Origin: an uncultured Lachnospiraceae bacterium
Lineage (GTDB): Bacteria; Bacillota; Clostridia; Lachnospirales; Lachnospiraceae
Length of the DNA stretch: 6,793 nucleotides
Assembly: GCA_910579285.1 (NCBI GenBank)
Contig: CAJTTT010000020.1
Span: forward strand, 62,514 to 69,306
Direction of reading: 5' to 3'
Shown here: one piece after another, positions 4,604 through 6,793 of the stretch
Position numbering within the stretch: position 1 is the stretch's first letter
How the letters are laid out: the number at the start of each line of letters is the position of its first letter
Notes under the pieces: model-generated
What the model was told of the DNA's origin: nothing
Databases searched by the model: none
The model's input: the letters and a program-made list of their open reading frames with translations, nothing else
Program-made: the position numbers and the translations under genes

Positions 4604-6793
4604 TTATGTTTCCACCCACCAGTCCGCCACACGGCATACGCCGTCTGCGTCCCACACAAGGAGAAATACCGCGGCCCCAACGCCGTGTGCGTTCCCTCCC
4701 TCTCCGCTCAGATATTCCCTGCACTGCAGGGCATTCTTCCCCTCATACTGCACACACTTGAAATCATAGAACCCCCTGACATTTCCACCGCACGCACGTC
4801 CAAACTCGCTCTCCGCGATCTCCCGGCTGTTTTGTCCGTCAAATTCTACGCTTTCACCCAGATAAGGGCAGTATGCCTCATATCGGTTCGCCCCGATACA
4901 TGTCACATCAATATGCAGACCAGTCTCGCCTCCTTCTTCCCTGTCATTGGGAAGTTCCTCCAGACATTCCTCCCAGACGTTTCCCACACGCCGGAACAGA
5001 CAGGTATCTCTGCCGCCCGGCCCGCCGTTTCCGCCGTTTCCCACTGCAAACAGAAGTTCCAGACTGCCATCATTGTCCACATCTTCCACAACAGGGCCTT
5101 CCCAAAAAGAAGAGCCAAAGCACAAAAACTCCTCATAGTAATCGCTTTCATCTTTTAGGGTATAAGCCGGTTCTCCATTAAAATAGAGCCAGATTTCACC
5201 TGGAACAAACACGCCTCCCTCTCCCGCCATCACAAGCATATCCGTCTGCCCGTTTCCATCCAGATCAGCAATCACCCAATCGTTTAACCGGCGGTTTCTC
5301 TCCTCCCACACCGCACCGTTCCAAAGATCATCCGCAAGCAGCCTGCGGTAAAAACGCCTCAACTCTGCCTCTGCTATGCCCTGTTCCTTTCCCTTTTCCA
5401 GAAATGTTTTTTCCTGCCGCCATATATCCCCTCCCGCCGCATAGTCCGCCTGTGACGCGTTCACTATGACTTCCAGGTCCGTCCCTGCCGTAATCACACC
5501 CGCGGCCTGGCCGATACGCTCTTGATTCTCCTCATAAATCCGGGTCCAGAAATGCCCGTCCCCGCATACGGCACCGGCTATTTCCCACAAGCTGTCTCCC
5601 TTCTGCACGGTAACGGTAACCGTATAACCGAACCGGCTCTCCTTCTCCCATGAAAGACTCGGCCACGCGTAATCAGCCGCACAAAACCACACATCTCCCC
5701 AGATTTCCTCCGTCCTTCCAAGCAGATCCTTAAAATCCGTCTCCTCCAGATGGGCACAGTCATAAGGCTTGCAGTTCCATGTGGAGAACGTGTACATGCC
5801 TTTCCCAAATCCTTCCGTCACAAGCCCTTGCCTGTAATAGAAAGCGGATGTGGCACGGTCGTCTATACCGACTCCTGGAAAGCCGTAAATACAGCCGTTA
5901 TAGCAATGATCCGCAGGATAATAAATGCCTGAATCAGCTTCCTCCTCTTCCCTCTCCATCCGATATCCGCCCATCAGACAGTTCTGGATCGCGGCCTTAT
6001 TGTAGGAACCTTCCGGCCTCGGGGCGTTCATCGTCTGGATATCTCCGATCAATCCACCCGTGCGGCTGAATCCTGTCACATCAGCCCTTGTATAACATCC
6101 CGTCAGGCAGGCGCCTCTGCCGGTGATCCCGCCCACGCTGTCATATCCCGCCACAGAGCCTGTCATATAGCTGTTCCGCACGCAGACTGCTGTCCCGCCG
6201 ATACCGCCCACATCGGAGTACCCGTCCACCGTTGCATGTACGGCACATCCATAAATATAGTATGCCTCCCCCGCAATCCCGCCTGCGCCAGAAGCCTCCA
6301 CGGTTCCCGTGAAACTGGAGTTCTTCACCACGGAAGCGCTGCCCACGATGCCGCCTGCACAGCTGTCGCTCACAATTTTTCCTGTCACATGACAGTTCTC
6401 GATGTGCAGGTCACCGCCTTCATACTGGATAAAATTCCACATGCCTCCCATAATGCCGCCTGTATTATAGGCGCCCGTAATAGCACAGTCTTTGACATAC
6501 AGATTCTTAATCACGGTAAGCTCTCTGCTCTTGTATGCCGCGCTGTCCCGATCCTTCCCGCGCAAATCCATTCTCGCGCCGAACAGCCCCTGCGCCTGCT
6601 CCTTCGGGCGGTTGATATAGAGTCCTGTAATGATATGCCCTCCCCCATCAAAAGTACCGTTAAAATACCCCGCGTCTGTTTCCTTATAGGTTACCCGGTC
6701 CATTTTCCCTTCTCCCGGCTGCCCTCTTTTCACCAACGGTATCTGATCTGTACCGTCATTATAGATATCCCGGTACCCAATCGGTTCCCACCC
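4604..6793 (-). CDS. GLUG-repeat / LysM / FG-GAP-like exported protein (5'-partial)
   Basis: The minus-strand frame is open from the window end (6793) to the TAA at 4606-4604, giving 729 residues counted from base 6793. Residues 1-6 read GWEPIG and residues 44-61 read FNGTFDGGGHIITGLYIN. Together these are the usual opening of a GLUG-type beta-helix, so the first available start-like codon (TTG at 6736) is internal and the real start is outside. Order: GLUG helix (about 1-251), its C-terminal part ending in WPSLSWE (about 252-383), LysM (390-444), helical linker (446-505), and a C-terminal region with DLDGNGQTD and DVDNDGSLE loops (506-729). LysM domains bind peptidoglycan or chitin-like N-acetylglucosamine chains, so I infer a wall-associated extracellular protein with an adhesive or structural helix. 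It has 23 cysteines, many for an exported Firmicutes protein. No catalytic domain is recognised. Confidence 0.92.
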   Translation of the reverse strand, partial: GWEPIGYRDIYNDGTDQIPLVKRGQPGEGKMDRVTYKETDAGYFNGTFDGGGHIITGLYINRPKEQAQGLFGARMDLRGKDRDSAAYKSRELTVIKNLYVKDCAITGAYNTGGIMGGMWNFIQYEGGDLHIENCHVTGKIVSDSCAGGIVGSASVVKNSSFTGTVEASGAGGIAGEAYYIYGCAVHATVDGYSDVGGIGGTAVCVRNSYMTGSVAGYDSVGGITGRGACLTGCYTRADVTGFSRTGGLIGDIQTMNAPRPEGSYNKAAIQNCLMGGYRMEREEEEADSGIYYPADHCYNGCIYGFPGVGIDDRATSAFYYRQGLVTEGFGKGMYTFSTWNCKPYDCAHLEETDFKDLLGRTEEIWGDVWFCAADYAWPSLSWEKESRFGYTVTVTVQKGDSLWEIAGAVCGDGHFWTRIYEENQERIGQAAGVITAGTDLEVIVNASQADYAAGGDIWRQEKTFLEKGKEQGIAEAELRRFYRRLLADDLWNGAVWEERNRRLNDWVIADLDGNGQTDMLVMAGEGGVFVPGEIWLYFNGEPAYTLKDESDYYEEFLCFGSSFWEGPVVEDVDNDGSLELLFAVGNGGNGGPGGRDTCLFRRVGNVWEECLEELPNDREEGGETGLHIDVTCIGANRYEAYCPYLGESVEFDGQNSREIAESEFGRACGGNVRGFYDFKCVQYEGKNALQCREYLSGEGGNAHGVGAAVFLLVWDADGVCRVADWWVET
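4607..5458 (-). other. C-terminal FG-GAP/VCBS-like region with two Asp-rich loops
   Basis: Residues 446-729. A charged, probably helical stretch (EKTFLEKGKEQG, ELRRFYRRLLADDLW) leads into WVIADLDGNGQTDMLVMA (D510, D512, N514, D518). Sixty-one residues later comes VVEDVDNDGSLELLFAVGNGG (D571, D573, D575, E579), then the glycine-rich GGNGGPGGRD. The D-x-D-x-(N/D)-G-x-x-(D/E) loops followed by hydrophobic strands resemble calcium-binding FG-GAP/VCBS repeats. The remaining 130 or so residues (GLHIDV, YEAYCPYLGESVEF, FYDFKCVQYEG) look like beta-strands, ending WWVET. I cannot name the full domain. The calcium role is inferred from the loops. Confidence 0.65.
5462..5626 (-). other. LysM domain of the minus-strand protein
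   Basis: Residues 390-444 run from YTVTVTVQKGDSLWEIA to GVITAGTDLEVIV. This fits the LysM consensus: V-x-x-G-D-(T/S)-L-W-x-I-A at the start, a central W-x-x-I-Y-x-x-N-x-x-x-I-G (here WTRIYEENQERIG), and a closing (I/L)-x-x-G-x-x-L-x-(V/I). It is a single copy in mid-protein, between the beta-helix and the Asp-rich C-terminal region, not a terminal tandem array. Known LysMs bind N-acetylglucosamine-containing glycans such as peptidoglycan, so this is the likely wall-contact point. Confidence 0.88.
6041..6463 (-). repeat. GLUG-type beta-helix repeats with a 24-25-residue period
   Basis: The glycine motif recurs as TGGIMG (residue 111), AGGIVG (146), AGGIAG (170), VGGIGG (195), VGGITG (220) and TGGLIG (245). 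From the second copy on the spacing is 24, 25, 25 and 25 residues, and the first unit is longer (35). Between glycine motifs each unit carries a (N/G)-(S/C)-x-x-x-(G/A)-x-V type turn and strand (NSSFTGTV, GCAVHATV, NSYMTGSV, GCYTRADV). At DNA level this gives a diverged 72-75-base periodicity. GLUG repeats are known from bacterial surface and adhesin-like proteins and are expected to stack as one helical coil each. Confidence 0.85.

Noticed and set aside
3925..4680. A 251-codon minus-strand open frame across the 3' end of the plus-strand gene.
   Set aside because: It lies antisense to the clear beta-helix coding sequence and runs across the intergenic hairpin into the minus-strand gene's end in another frame. 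The protein shows no recognisable domain.
4580..5158. A 192-codon plus-strand open frame.
   Set aside because: It is antisense to the well-supported C-terminal region of the minus-strand gene, and its Pro/His/Cys-heavy composition is typical of a complementary-strand artefact.
6041..6463. The roughly 75-base periodicity as a possible CRISPR-like or DNA tandem repeat.
   Set aside because: The period matches the 24-25-residue GLUG coil in frame, and the DNA copies are well diverged. It is protein-level repetition.
6734..6736. TTG as a possible start of the minus-strand gene.
   Set aside because: The upstream codons encode GWEPIG, part of the normal GLUG-domain opening, and there is no signal peptide after the TTG. 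The gene continues beyond the window.

Overview
The window holds the 3' parts of two long convergent genes, and both run off the window edges. The plus-strand gene (1-4530) and the minus-strand gene (6793-4604) each encode a large, multi-domain protein of the type exported to the surface of Gram-positive bacteria. Neither true start, signal peptide nor promoter is visible. The domain mix suggests a Clostridia member, most likely a Lachnospiraceae-type gut anaerobe. The clues are BIG2 Ig-like domains, the 'YTG ... TDYTLSYKNN ... GxGxYxG' repeats typical of that family, GLUG repeats, and a LysM inside a secreted protein. This placement is inferred from protein style, not from a taxonomic marker.

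Layout. Nucleotides 1-580 encode an acidic leader and an unrecognised domain. 580-861 is a Ser/Glu/Asp-rich linker. 862-1131 is a first BIG2 domain. 1201-3045 is a string of seven degenerate Ig-like/MBG-like repeats of about 70-95 residues. 3061-3663 holds two more BIG2 domains. 3667-4527 is a C-terminal right-handed parallel beta-helix of the pectate-lyase-like superfamily. A 73-bp intergenic gap (4531-4603) contains one strong hairpin. Read from the minus strand outward, 6793 to about 5640 encodes a GLUG-type beta-helix, 5626-5462 a LysM domain, and 5458-4607 a C-terminal region with two Asp-rich FG-GAP/VCBS-like calcium-loop motifs.

How they may work together. Both proteins combine a beta-helix with modules for spacing or wall contact. 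The plus-strand protein looks like a stalk of Ig-like domains presenting a carbohydrate-active or carbohydrate-binding beta-helix at its tip. The minus-strand protein looks like a peptidoglycan-associated protein with an adhesive or structural GLUG helix. They are convergent, so they do not form an operon, and a functional link is only a guess. I found no RNA gene, mobile element, CRISPR array, phage gene or defence system. Nearly all of the sequence is accounted for by the two genes.
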